A stretch of DNA of 26,870 nucleotides. It comes from a virus. The DNA is taken from positions 1 through 26,870 of the IMG/VR virus record IMGVR_UViG_3300033148_010428; one strand, given 5' to 3'. Position numbers and translations under genes: made by a program. Below, one piece after another: positions 15,212 through 23,506 of the stretch. The notes under the pieces were generated by a model that did no database searches, was not told the origin of the DNA, and saw only the letters and a program-made list of their open reading frames with translations. Within the stretch, counting starts at the first letter, position 1. Every line of letters starts with the position of its first letter.

Positions 15212-16792
15212 TTAATTTTCCTGATCTTCTTTTTGGATTTCATCTTCTTTGTTTTCTTCTCCATCATTTAAACTTCCATTGTTCTGCGGCAGTCCCAGTT
15301 CATTCATCTTGTCGAGTTCACGTTTTCTCTGTTCAAAACTTTCCTCCCAATCCTTGCCTCTCGCGGAATACAAATCCGAGTGGGTGACTATGCCGTTTTT
15401 AAGCCCCACTTCCGCGGCTTTGGCTTCTTTAAGCGGATCAACCCATTCCCATCCAGGAGCTATCCATGTCGCGCCGGTCCAATATCGTCTTTTTTCGTAA
15501 AAAGAAATCGCTCCCAGCTCGCCTTTTAAATACGCTTCTTCCAAAACCATATCCCATACCGGCTGGCAGAGCTTTCTCGATAACCATTCCTGTTTGACTT
15601 TAAAATATCTACGAGCCTCTAAAAGAGCCGCCCGCGCGCTTGAATAATTGGTTTTTGAAAAGTCCTTGGCAACCAACTCATACGGTAAACCCAGCGCGGC
15701 TGAAATAGCTCTCAACATTCTCTCTACAAAAGGCTCAAATGTCGCTCCGGGGCGTTGAGGATTAAACGAGGTAATCGATTCACCCGGCATCAAGTGTTTG
15801 ATCATTCCCGGCTCCAGAGATTCGACCAGCTGATTTGACATATTTCTTTCATAAGCCGAATTTACCGCGATATCCATCGATGCCTCAGAAGTAATAAAAA
15901 GAGAAAAACAAGCCGCTATGCGCGCGGCAACGAGTTCTGCTTCGGCGTATTCTGCTAAATCTTTAAAGTAGGTCAGTACAGGGGCAAAGAAAGGAACGCC
16001 GCGTGTCTGTCCGGAACGTAAAACATGATAGAGATGAAAAACATTCCTGCGTCCGTATTTATTCATTGCCGGTATCTCCACAAACTTTTTCTCTCTTTTG
16101 GCATACCTGAAATCTCCCGGGTGCGTTTTCTGAATAAAATAGGATACAGGCTCGCCGTTTTCTCCAATCCTGACTCCGCTTCGGATAGACTTATCGCTTC
16201 GTTTATCAGGCGGTGTCTCCAATCGGTCCGATTCAATTACCTGCAGAGCCAAAGAATAAGGCCTGTTGTTGTCTTTAACCATAAGAGGGATAATAATTGC
16301 TTCGCCATTCTCTAAAATCTGGCGGTCAACTAACTGCTGAATTTCGTAAAAGTCCATACGTTTGCCAGCATCGGAAAAAGCAAGCCATCTTTTCCAGCTC
16401 CGTTCCGCTCTCTTTTGAAAGTTAGCCGCTGACTTATCGCTTATACCAAGAAACTCTTTATCGACTCTTGATTGCGGCCTAATGCCGGTGCCGATAACAT
16501 TTGTGGTCATAGTTGAAGTGATGCCTGAAGCATGCGCGTCGTTGCGGTTTAAATCACGGCTACGTTCACGCATTTCAGCAAGCTCAGGAAGCAACGCCTC
16601 ATCCGCTGATCCGCCCCGTGGAAGCCATGACGAATGCAGGCGGTCGCGCCGCGATCCTTTATAAGCGCCGAACTTTTGCGAAATATTAATTGCTTCGCGG
16701 TACATTTTTCGTTTAAACCCTGCCCGGGGAGAGAAGAAAGAAACGACATTGTCTATGCCGCCAGCTAATTTTTCTGATAGTTTAGTTTTCAT
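15212..16792 (-). CDS. Portal protein (lambda gpB-like)
   Basis: At 526 residues it is close to lambda B (533). It has the Phage_portal_2 pattern: AYKGSRRDRLHSSW, then SRDLNRNDAHASGITSTMTT and VIGTGIRPQSR near the start; HLYHVLRSGQTRGVPFFAPV in the centre; and KDFSKTNYSSARAALLEARR with the tryptophan-rich C-terminal part. It forms the dodecameric ring through which DNA is packed and ejected. The ATG overlaps the stop of the W-like gene (ATGA). The last 45 residues are acidic and glutamate-rich. Confidence 0.93.
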   Translation of the reverse strand: MKTKLSEKLAGGIDNVVSFFSPRAGFKRKMYREAINISQKFGAYKGSRRDRLHSSWLPRGGSADEALLPELAEMRERSRDLNRNDAHASGITSTMTTNVIGTGIRPQSRVDKEFLGISDKSAANFQKRAERSWKRWLAFSDAGKRMDFYEIQQLVDRQILENGEAIIIPLMVKDNNRPYSLALQVIESDRLETPPDKRSDKSIRSGVRIGENGEPVSYFIQKTHPGDFRYAKREKKFVEIPAMNKYGRRNVFHLYHVLRSGQTRGVPFFAPVLTYFKDLAEYAEAELVAARIAACFSLFITSEASMDIAVNSAYERNMSNQLVESLEPGMIKHLMPGESITSFNPQRPGATFEPFVERMLRAISAALGLPYELVAKDFSKTNYSSARAALLEARRYFKVKQEWLSRKLCQPVWDMVLEEAYLKGELGAISFYEKRRYWTGATWIAPGWEWVDPLKEAKAAEVGLKNGIVTHSDLYSARGKDWEESFEQRKRELDKMNELGLPQNNGSLNDGEENKEDEIQKEDQEN

Positions 16793-17001
16793 TTCGGATT
16801 CTCAAATTTCGCATACGTGGTTGTGTCTTTGCCCGCGGCAATTTCTCTGCGCAGTTGATCGCGCAGTTTTAAAAGCTCACTTAAACTTATATACTGAATA
16901 TTCCTGCCGCCTATTGAATAAGACTGCACTGCTCCGCCAGTCATTTTCGTGTTTATTGCGGTATTGAGATTATCGAGCATCTCTTGTTTTGTGGGCGCCA
17001 C
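16789..17001 (-). CDS. Head-tail joining protein, W-like
   Basis: The start chosen is GTG 17001 (VAPTKQEMLDNLNTAIN) because AAGGAG lies six to seven bases upstream. This gives 70 residues, against 68 for lambda W. An upstream ATG at 17052 would place the terminator hairpin in coding sequence. The short sequence with GGRNIQYISLSELLKLRDQL is characteristic of gpW, which binds under the portal to complete the filled head. It is the first gene after the promoter-terminator leader. Confidence 0.85.
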   Translation of the reverse strand: MAPTKQEMLDNLNTAINTKMTGGAVQSYSIGGRNIQYISLSELLKLRDQLRREIAAGKDTTTYAKFENPK

Positions 17002-17026
17002 GAAAAACTCCTTTTTGTTTCCCAAT

Positions 17027-17062
17027 AAAAAAGCCCGTTCCGGCTGGTGCACCAGAACGAGC
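17027..17062 (-). terminator. Intrinsic terminator/attenuator upstream of the W-like gene
   Basis: On the minus strand GCTCGTTC (17062-17055) pairs with GAACGGGC (17040-17033), with an inner TGGTGCACCA palindrome, and is followed by six U residues. A-rich sequence before and U-rich sequence after extend the stem. It lies 26 bases before the W-like start, so the morphogenesis genes downstream would need read-through or antitermination. Confidence 0.82.
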
Positions 17063-17121
17063 TTTTATTATCTATTGGGCGTGCTTTTCAAGGTTGATCA
17101 GACCTATCGCACTATAACTTT

Positions 17122-17150
17122 ATATTACTCAAAACTATATTCACTTTCAA
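17122..17150 (-). promoter_or_regulatory. Sigma-70-type promoter before morphogenesis operon
   Basis: Minus-strand TTGAAA (17150-17145), a 17-base spacer and TAATAT (17127-17122) make a good -35/-10 pair. It lies in the 176-base non-coding gap between the zinc-ribbon gene and the W-like gene. A transcript would start near 17115 and meet the intrinsic terminator about 55-90 bases later. Confidence 0.6.
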
Positions 17151-17177
17151 ATAGTCGTTACTACAAAATGGAAAACG

Positions 17178-17420
17178 CTATTTTTCATAATCTTTTTCAA
17201 CTGACTTAAAATTATATCCGCACTCTCTGCAGTAGTGATATCTGATTGGGGGATGAGAGCCGTAGCACTTTACGTTTTTACTATTACATTTCGGGCAACG
17301 CAAAGGGATAAATACCACGCCGTACCCTCCGCCATCTGTTGAATTATCCTCCGGTTGTCTTTTATGGTTGTCAGCGTCATTTTTTAACCAATTGCTTTTT
17401 TTCTCAAGCCATTTGCTCAT
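17178..17420 (-). CDS. Small zinc-ribbon protein
   Basis: This 80-residue protein has a C-terminal zinc ribbon: RCPKCNSKNVKCYG, then HYCRECGYNF. These provide a CxxC...CxxC set, plus an extra Cys. The N-terminal 40 residues are hydrophilic. Its ATG directly follows the terminase stop codon. Such ribbons are found in phage transcription activators (for example Ogr/Delta-like) and in many other nucleic-acid binders. Given its place just before the late leader, a late regulator is possible but unproven. Confidence 0.7.
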   Translation of the reverse strand: MSKWLEKKSNWLKNDADNHKRQPEDNSTDGGGYGVVFIPLRCPKCNSKNVKCYGSHPPIRYHYCRECGYNFKSVEKDYEK

Positions 17421-19298
17421 TTAAAGCCAATTTCCTTCACGTTTTCTAATCCAGTCTTTGCGGGAGTTGTCCTGATTAATTATCCGCTGATGAACTTTAA
17501 CAGCGTCATCTTTTCTGATGTTCAGGGCCCTGATAATATCTGCCGCGGCCACGGCATACACTTCGGAATCGAGATAGTGATTTGCTATCGCGTCTTTTTT
17601 CTTCTGCCAAACTTCTTTCGCGCGGCCGGTGTTTCTATTGCGCACCAAAACTTTATGTTCTGACGTAAACTGCGTTAAATATTCCTCAGTCGGGCTTTTA
17701 AAAATATGCCATTTACAGGGATCCCTCGTAGTCACCAGGCGATTAATCTTGTCTTTGTATTGGCTGACGTTTAAATTCCATAAAACCAAACCGCCCCGGA
17801 TAACGCTTCCGGTTCTTGAGTTAATATCAATTTTCGAGGCCCGATAAAAACGGCCACCGGTAATTTCTTCCTGCCCCTTGATAGCCTTTGTTTTGTCCGC
17901 CCACTGGCGGCAGAATCTATACACTTCATCCGTACGGTACCCTGAGTCTATACAGCTCATATACACCGGAAGGGTTTCATTAGAAGATATCTTTTTATAT
18001 TCCGTTTTAAAAAGAACATCCGCTATGTCCTCCCAATATTCAACACGATCCGCACGAATAAGCCAGGATTCCTCGTAATATCCCCAACCGCGGATAACAT
18101 AATAAAAATGGTCTTTCTGGACATCAACACCGGCGGTTAATACAAACACGTCATCAGGCACGCAACCCTGATCGTAATCTCTGGATAAAGATTTTATTCT
18201 ATCAACTGTGGTTTCTTCGATTTTCTCTTCCCACACCTCCGCAAGCCACGAATTAACAAAGTTCATCAACAACTCAATATAATCTTTCGACTTTAAGAAT
18301 TCAGCGGCAATGTCGCTCCATGTAAGCCACGGGGAATAGAGGGAGTTTATTGAAAATCCACGATGTTTGCTTCTGACAATGTTTTCTGAAACGCTTCCGT
18401 CGTCATTTATCTCGGAATCTTCAGGGACCCACTTGCCCCGATTTAATATTCTGCTTTTCTGATAATCTTTAATGCGCTTATTGCAGTAAAAACATTTATA
18501 CGAAGCAAGGCGTTCGTTCTTGATACGTTCTGACGATTTTTCTTTTTTAGGCCACTTAATCTGCCCGAATAAAAGAACCTGATATTTGCCGCAGTGAGGA
18601 CACGGCACATAATAGCGGCTTCGGTCTGATTTCTCATATTCCCGAAAAACATAGCCGTCCCTTGTGGTAGGCGTGGACACCTTAACGGTCTTTTTATTCC
18701 AGAATGTTTTTTGCCGCTCACTGGCCAATTTGATCGGGTCGGCTTCACGGCCCGAAAACTTTGGATATTTATCGATCTCATCTAAAAAAAGATAACGAAT
18801 AGGCCGTGAGGCAAGATCAGCCGGTGAATTCGAACCCGCAAAATATAAAGTCATCCTATCCAGATGATATTCAAGCCTTGTTATATCATCCGATAACCTC
18901 GGCAAATGTTCGCGCAGGGCATAAGAGCCTTCAATCATAGGCAAAACCCGGTTGCATGAAACGCTCCTCGCGTCAGTTTCTCGCGGCAGAACTACCAGCG
19001 TAGGGCCCGGATCCTGGTCAATAATAAACCCGAGCATGTTGAACATGGCTTCAGTTTTACCTACCTGAGAAGCGGCCATAACCGTTATTTCTTCAACAAA
19101 AGGATCCGTAAACGCGTCCATAATGCCTTTAAGATAGGGTGTCCTCGAAGTCTTCCACCGGCCCGGCTCTGCAGAAGTCACCGGATTAAGATAACGAAAA
19201 TTGTCAGCCCATTGGCTAACCGTTATCTTTTCCGGACGTTTCCATGCCTTTTTTTCTTCCGGTATCCATATTTTTCTGTCTTGTTTTTTTGTTATCAT
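17421..19298 (-). CDS. terL: Terminase large subunit (GpA-like)
   Basis: This 625-residue DNA-packaging motor (lambda A has 641) has an N-terminal ATPase: SQWADNFRYL, Walker A AASQVGKTE with Lys81, and Walker B YLFLDEID with Asp173/Glu174. Then comes a zinc knuckle (Cys233/236, Cys269/272), and a C-terminal nuclease domain starting TAGVDVQKDHFYYVIRGWG, where Asp392 is a likely metal ligand. It cuts concatemeric DNA and drives it into the prohead through the portal. GGGAG precedes ATG 19298, which overlaps the small-subunit gene by 83 bases. The nuclease motifs look intact. Confidence 0.95.
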   Translation of the reverse strand: MITKKQDRKIWIPEEKKAWKRPEKITVSQWADNFRYLNPVTSAEPGRWKTSRTPYLKGIMDAFTDPFVEEITVMAASQVGKTEAMFNMLGFIIDQDPGPTLVVLPRETDARSVSCNRVLPMIEGSYALREHLPRLSDDITRLEYHLDRMTLYFAGSNSPADLASRPIRYLFLDEIDKYPKFSGREADPIKLASERQKTFWNKKTVKVSTPTTRDGYVFREYEKSDRSRYYVPCPHCGKYQVLLFGQIKWPKKEKSSERIKNERLASYKCFYCNKRIKDYQKSRILNRGKWVPEDSEINDDGSVSENIVRSKHRGFSINSLYSPWLTWSDIAAEFLKSKDYIELLMNFVNSWLAEVWEEKIEETTVDRIKSLSRDYDQGCVPDDVFVLTAGVDVQKDHFYYVIRGWGYYEESWLIRADRVEYWEDIADVLFKTEYKKISSNETLPVYMSCIDSGYRTDEVYRFCRQWADKTKAIKGQEEITGGRFYRASKIDINSRTGSVIRGGLVLWNLNVSQYKDKINRLVTTRDPCKWHIFKSPTEEYLTQFTSEHKVLVRNRNTGRAKEVWQKKKDAIANHYLDSEVYAVAAADIIRALNIRKDDAVKVHQRIINQDNSRKDWIRKREGNWL

Positions 19299-19881
19299 GT
19301 CTTACTCCCGCAAATTCATCTATAATTTCACTGATCGCTTCGTACAGATCAACTTCGATTTCTCTCGGCTCTTTCATAGCCAGAACCGGTGCCAGCCTTG
19401 TCGGCAGGGCAAGAAAGGCTCTCTTAACCGCAATAATTCTGGCAATCCTTCCTTTTTCTACTTCCTCCCGAGGCATAAGCTCACCGGTTACTCTTTTAAG
19501 TTCCAGCTCAAGTAAAGATGCTTTATATTTCCTGAGCTTGGTCTCCCAATAAATCTTGCCTTCGGTTTCTTCATCAATAGTGCCGCTTCTTCCGTCATAC
19601 CATCTTTTAATTTCTTCCAGGTCATAATAACCGTCTTTTGTAACCGGCATGCCTTCGCGCTTCCAGCGATAAACTGTTCTCCAGTTGACCTCCATGATTT
19701 TTGCGACTTCTTCGATTGTCTTCACTGTGGTATCACCAAGAGGTTCAGTCTCAAAATCCTCAAGCTCTTTTATTTCCTGCTTAGACAGAGCGGTGCCGCT
19801 GTGCAGTTTTTCGATTAAATGCAAATATCGTTTCTTGCGGGCAATCTCCGCTAAATTCTGATTCTTATTTTGTTCCGCCAC
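19216..19881 (-). CDS. terS: Terminase small subunit (Nu1-like)
   Basis: This 221-residue protein has a helix-turn-helix/MerR-like DNA-binding segment around residues 53-95 (TIEEVAKIMEVNWRTVYRWK, then DLEEIKRWYDGR). A helical oligomerisation part and a C-terminal segment with AFLALPTRLAPVLA follow, as in lambda Nu1 relatives. It recognises the packaging site and hands DNA to the large subunit. The last 80 bases overlap the large-subunit start; the start overlaps the methyltransferase gene by 17 bases. Confidence 0.85.
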   Translation of the reverse strand: MAEQNKNQNLAEIARKKRYLHLIEKLHSGTALSKQEIKELEDFETEPLGDTTVKTIEEVAKIMEVNWRTVYRWKREGMPVTKDGYYDLEEIKRWYDGRSGTIDEETEGKIYWETKLRKYKASLLELELKRVTGELMPREEVEKGRIARIIAVKRAFLALPTRLAPVLAMKEPREIEVDLYEAISEIIDEFAGVRHDNKKTRQKNMDTGRKKGMETSGKDNG

Positions 19882-21181
19882 TTACGCCCTCCAATACAGC
19901 CTTATTACCTGTAAACTCTTCCCATCGTTTAACCGTAACATCACAAAATACAGGCTCAATCTCCATAGCGAAGACTCTACGGTTAAGACGCTCTCCGGCA
20001 ATAATCTGCGAACCTGAACCGCAAAACGGTTCATAGCAAATCTCACCAGGCGCGGTATGCACTCGCATGGGAATGGCAAATACCTCAGTAGGCTTAACTG
20101 TTGGGTGATTGATCCCGGTGTTTCTTTTTTTACCTTCCCAGTCCAGCTCCCAAAGATCCGTGTAGTATTCCGGTTTTGACGGATCTCCTGACCTTATCAA
20201 ATCAACAGTCCAGACACTGCCGATTGATTTATTCTTAGGTTTATACGGCGGTTTGTTGCCGCGCACCCACATCAAAAGACACGGCTCATGCCGCCATGAA
20301 TAAAATGAATAGGTAAGAATAGAGCAGGGTTTCACCCAGATAATCTGCTGGTGAATAAGCAAGTTTAACTCATCACAAACTTCCTCAATCATTGCTTTGC
20401 GTTTTGAAGCGTGCCATAAATAGAGAGCCGAGTTGTCCTTTATGTGTTTTAGTCCCGCTTTATAGAACAATTTTATAAATTCTTTCGCGTCCGGGATATC
20501 GATCTCATGATACACATCAGACCAGTCTTTTCCGCCGGTAGGCCTGTCTGCTCCGGTATAGTCAACACAATACGGCGGATCCGTGGCAAACAGACTTGCC
20601 TTATTGCCTGCCATAAGCCTTGCGACATCTTCATCTTTAGTAGAATCGCCACAAAAAAGACGGTGTTCTCCCAGTATCCACAGATCACCTTTTTTTGTAA
20701 CCGGATCTTCCGGCGGTTCGGGAATATCATCCGGCAGTGTTTTTCCCGCGCCGGTATTTTCCGTTTCAAACTCCGCGACTTCTTCCCGCAGTTCTTTCAT
20801 GCGAAGCGCAACATAATCATCAGACGATTCAGTGCGCAGTTTTTCCAGGAGGGGAATAATAGCCTCTGTCCATGACCCCACGATCTGCTGAGAATTGAGA
20901 GTAAGGTTCATAGCCATTTCAGAAACCTCATCCAGATCAACCATGATCGCGGTAACATTTTCAACGCCTTCTGCCTGTAAAATCTTATACCTCTGATGGC
21001 CGGAAATAATCCTCATATTGCGTTTATTGACTACCAGAAGATCCACCAGCCCGAACTTCTCAAGCGACTGCCTGAGGCCCGCAAGAGCCGCATCCGAAAT
21101 CTCTCTTGGATTGTACGGTGCCGGTTTGATTACTGACATTTTGACATCGCAAATGTCAGGTTTTACATTAATTTTTGCCAT
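19865..21181 (-). CDS. ParB-domain/DNA methyltransferase fusion
   Basis: The first 100 residues are a ParB/Srx-type nuclease-like domain (IKPAPYNPREISDAALAGLR, RIISGHQRYKILQ). The rest is an amino-methyltransferase with catalytic ATDPPYCVDY, a central region around WHASKRKAMIEEVCDE, and the SAM-binding FCGSGSQIIAGERL near the C-terminus. DPPY before FxGxG marks the beta-class (N6-adenine or N4-cytosine). This fusion is frequent next to phage terminases. It probably methylates phage DNA to escape host restriction or to mark packaging DNA; specificity cannot be read. A strong AAAAGGAGGCG lies before ATG 21181. No cognate restriction enzyme is in the window. Confidence 0.92.
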   Translation of the reverse strand: MAKINVKPDICDVKMSVIKPAPYNPREISDAALAGLRQSLEKFGLVDLLVVNKRNMRIISGHQRYKILQAEGVENVTAIMVDLDEVSEMAMNLTLNSQQIVGSWTEAIIPLLEKLRTESSDDYVALRMKELREEVAEFETENTGAGKTLPDDIPEPPEDPVTKKGDLWILGEHRLFCGDSTKDEDVARLMAGNKASLFATDPPYCVDYTGADRPTGGKDWSDVYHEIDIPDAKEFIKLFYKAGLKHIKDNSALYLWHASKRKAMIEEVCDELNLLIHQQIIWVKPCSILTYSFYSWRHEPCLLMWVRGNKPPYKPKNKSIGSVWTVDLIRSGDPSKPEYYTDLWELDWEGKKRNTGINHPTVKPTEVFAIPMRVHTAPGEICYEPFCGSGSQIIAGERLNRRVFAMEIEPVFCDVTVKRWEEFTGNKAVLEGVSGGTK

Positions 21182-21385
21182 TTTCGCCTCCTTTTGACCA
21201 TAATTGCAAACATCATAACTCCTTTATTTACAGCGTGTTTCGAGCAGGTTGCCACCTGGGTGCCGTTTTTCTCAGCCCCTCAATCATAATTGTCCCTGAC
21301 ATCGTTTTTTTACCTCAAAATCACTGACAAACTGCGCCTCACCTGACCCTCGGCCCAAGCCCCCTGGGAAGGACCCGCAAATCTC
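21182..21385 (-). other. Short non-coding gap with two possible tiny ORFs
   Basis: This 204-base gap lies upstream of the methyltransferase. A 24-codon frame at 21228-21302 (MSGTIMIEGLRKTAPRWQPA...) has GAGGT eight or nine bases before its ATG, and a 17-codon frame beginning at 21216 has AAGGAGTT just before it and overlaps the methyltransferase start. Both could be leader peptides; neither resembles a known family. I see no clear promoter or terminator. Confidence 0.3.
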
Positions 21386-21850
21386 TTACCAAATCCATCC
21401 CAATCCCATAAGCACATAAGCGAGCTGAATTCCACAAAACAGCCCGAAGAAACCCTCGCATACCTTCCAAATAAAAATATTCGCGGTTAGTTCTGTGTTT
21501 GAAAGACGGAAGAGGGTAATGAATGCCAACGCAGTAAATATATTCCATACCGATACTCCGATTGGGATTGTAATTAACGCATAAGCCAGCCCCACCAAGA
21601 ATCTCTGCAACCATATCTTGCCTTCGCCATATCCCAGTGAATATCCTGCCCCGGCTACGACCGCTACCGCAACAGCCTTCCACCACACAATACCCACAAT
21701 AAAACAAGCAAGCATATACACAGAGGGAAGGATAAACCTGCGCCATCCTTTCCATCCGGGTATTTCATCAGAAATCTGAGTGCCACCCAATGCAAACAAC
21801 AGCCAGCTTACAGCCGGTATAAACACCATCAACAATTCTTTATTCAACAT
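21386..21850 (-). CDS. Multi-pass membrane protein of unknown function
   Basis: This 154-residue, mostly hydrophobic protein has about four to five membrane segments, including LLMVFIPAVSWLLFALGG (near residue 6), the stretch around VYMLACFIVGIVWWKAVAV, then LVGLAYALITIPIGVSVWNI and GLFCGIQLAYVLMGLGW at the end. GGAGGC precedes the ATG and it overlaps the replication gene by seven bases. A holin-like or superinfection-exclusion role is conceivable, but nothing in the sequence shows it. An overlapping open frame at 21339-21755 is rejected. Confidence 0.6.
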   Translation of the reverse strand: MLNKELLMVFIPAVSWLLFALGGTQISDEIPGWKGWRRFILPSVYMLACFIVGIVWWKAVAVAVVAGAGYSLGYGEGKIWLQRFLVGLAYALITIPIGVSVWNIFTALAFITLFRLSNTELTANIFIWKVCEGFFGLFCGIQLAYVLMGLGWIW

Positions 21851-22644
21851 ATTGTGCCTCCGGTTATCTGTTTTAATATGTCAGCGAATCTGCCGATTCC
21901 CTGTTTCTTTAATTCTTTACCTTTCTTTTCATTCATATTGGAGAAAAAAGCCGCGCTTTCCATCTTCAAAACTTTAATAAACCAGGGATAAGGATCTCGA
22001 ATCCTGCCTTTGTCTTTTTCGTACTGCTTACATATTTTAATCAACACCTCATCCGGTATGCTTTCGTCTTTGCGCCATTTCGCGTCTTTTTTGAATTTAT
22101 TAATAAGCTGGTAGATGTTGAATCCCCGGTTATAAACAGAATCCAATAATTCTTTGGTTTTAGAAGAAACATCATCGCCTGTCCCAGCCTGTTTATTAAC
22201 TATCTCTTTTCCATTCTCTTTTCCATCCCCATCCCCATTCCCAACTGAGATATTCATAGCATAACCGTTCGTTAACGGTTGCTTAACGGTTAAAAGCTCT
22301 TTAGGCACCGGTGGGATAACACTCTCGCGTTCGGTCTTGTGAGGTTTTTGGTGTTTCTGCCAGTTGATGATCTGGTAATATTTCTCGCCGTCAATTTCGT
22401 AACGCACTATAAACGGTCTTTTACCGTTCTTTTTATGACAGGCTAAAAGCCGCATTATCTCTTCAGCATCGACTTCATCATAAGGCATGATCTCGATCTT
22501 AAGCCTTTCAGGACGGTCTTCGCCACGGCCCTCGCGGTCAGCCTGCACCCATAATCCCTGATAGAAAAGCCTCGCTTCAAAGGAAAGCTCTTTTATGTCC
22601 TCATCTTTAAAAAAATCGGGTTTCAGATATCTTATTCTTGCCAT
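21844..22644 (-). CDS. Phage replisome organiser-like replication protein
   Basis: The N-terminal 110 residues carry the recognisable phage block MARIRYLKPDFFKDEDIKEL, LWVQADREGRGEDRPERLK and IMPYDEVD, ending in INWQKHQKPHKTE. This is seen in phage replisome-organiser and DnaD-like proteins with a winged-helix fold. A hydrophilic linker follows (residues about 115-165), then a helical C-terminal part with WFIKVLKMESAAFFSN. It presumably binds the phage origin and recruits the host helicase or its loader. No separate helicase or loader gene is in the window. It lies five bases after the winged-helix gene. Confidence 0.75.
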   Translation of the reverse strand: MARIRYLKPDFFKDEDIKELSFEARLFYQGLWVQADREGRGEDRPERLKIEIMPYDEVDAEEIMRLLACHKKNGKRPFIVRYEIDGEKYYQIINWQKHQKPHKTERESVIPPVPKELLTVKQPLTNGYAMNISVGNGDGDGKENGKEIVNKQAGTGDDVSSKTKELLDSVYNRGFNIYQLINKFKKDAKWRKDESIPDEVLIKICKQYEKDKGRIRDPYPWFIKVLKMESAAFFSNMNEKKGKELKKQGIGRFADILKQITGGTIC

Positions 22645-22649
22645 AGGTT

Positions 22650-22874
22650 TTATTCCGCCTTCACAAAGTCATACCATGCCATATTGCCTTTTAAGTTCCG
22701 CTTAATACATTCATCCTTAGTCAGTTTTCTCAATATACCTTCCTGCACAAAATCCCTGATCGTTCTATCAGCCCGCAGATAGTAGTTTTTGCTTTCATAA
22801 GCTATGACATCAGCTTTTGAGAAAATCTTTTTTTGCCTACACCAATTCAGTAATTCTTTTCTTTTATTAACCAT
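22650..22874 (-). CDS. Small winged-helix-like protein
   Basis: ATG 22874 is chosen because GGAGGTG lies six bases upstream; a GTG at 22883 falls inside that site. The 74-residue product (MVNKRKELLNWCRQKKIFSK) contains YLRADRTIRDFVQEGILRKL, which fits a helix-turn-helix with a following wing. Many early phage regions carry such small DNA binders. It may control early genes or assist the adjacent replication protein. Confidence 0.6.
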   Translation of the reverse strand: MVNKRKELLNWCRQKKIFSKADVIAYESKNYYLRADRTIRDFVQEGILRKLTKDECIKRNLKGNMAWYDFVKAE

Positions 22875-22898
22875 TCTTGTCACCTCCCGATTATCGGC

Positions 22899-23216
22899 TC
22901 ATCTTATCCAGCTAAAGAAACCCCATAGAGCCAGAAAAAAGTACACAATAAATAAAAATGACTGAGCGTATAAACGCTTGCGAAAATCTATAACGGCCCA
23001 GCAAGCGTTGGTAAACATCCATACAGCAAAACCGGCCGGGCTTTTATTCACATTCAGCACAACCCCGGTAATGGATAGCACCGCCAGAGCCCACATCATT
23101 ATCTCCATGAATTCTTTTGAATCCTTCCCAAACGGTCTGTTCGCTTCAATAAACTTTCTCCGGTTATAACTACTTAATCCCTTATATAATTCTTTCCATC
23201 CTTTATTAACTCTCAT
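22899..23216 (-). CDS. Small membrane protein, PnuC-like features
   Basis: This 105-residue protein has a charged N-terminus (about 35 residues) and three hydrophobic segments: MMWALAVLSITGVVLNVN, GFAVWMFTNACWAVID, and FLFIVYFFLALWGFFSWI. The NACWAVIDF and final FFLALWGFFSW patterns recall PnuC-type nicotinamide riboside transporters, but it is much shorter and lacks the full set of helices. Function unknown. It overlaps the upstream 96-residue gene by 11 bases. Confidence 0.6.
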   Translation of the reverse strand: MRVNKGWKELYKGLSSYNRRKFIEANRPFGKDSKEFMEIMMWALAVLSITGVVLNVNKSPAGFAVWMFTNACWAVIDFRKRLYAQSFLFIVYFFLALWGFFSWIR

Positions 23217-23496
23217 CAGGGCTCCTTTCTTTGCGCTTGGGAACTCGCTCGACTATAAAAAAATCTTCTCCCACGCTTTCTGTCGCGCATTCAGTAAAGA
23301 CACTTGCGAGCAGAGCGCCAACTTCATCAGTGACATGAATAATCACGCGGTGTTCGGACATGAGAAACGAACCGTCCATTTTTACCCTGGCCTTGCCGAA
23401 AACACCGCGTGCCGCGCGCATCGCGGATTCCATCTGCTCACGGATCAGGCTCTTATCGATCCTTTCGTCAAATTCGAACTTATATACAAATTCCAT
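23206..23496 (-). CDS. Hypothetical early phage protein
   Basis: This 96-residue protein (MEFVYKFEFDERIDKSLIRE) has a beta-alpha pattern and charged C-terminus (RVPKRKERSPDES). I recognise no family. GGAGG precedes the ATG and it is embedded in the leftward early cluster between the sigma-like gene and a membrane-protein gene. Confidence 0.6.
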   Translation of the reverse strand: MEFVYKFEFDERIDKSLIREQMESAMRAARGVFGKARVKMDGSFLMSEHRVIIHVTDEVGALLASVFTECATESVGEDFFIVERVPKRKERSPDES

Positions 23497-23506
23497 CTCG
23501 AACCTC

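Noticed and set aside
21339-21755. 138-codon frame overlapping the membrane protein
   Set aside because: It is in another phase of a frame with clean membrane segments and a good Shine-Dalgarno; its composition is unlike a normal protein.
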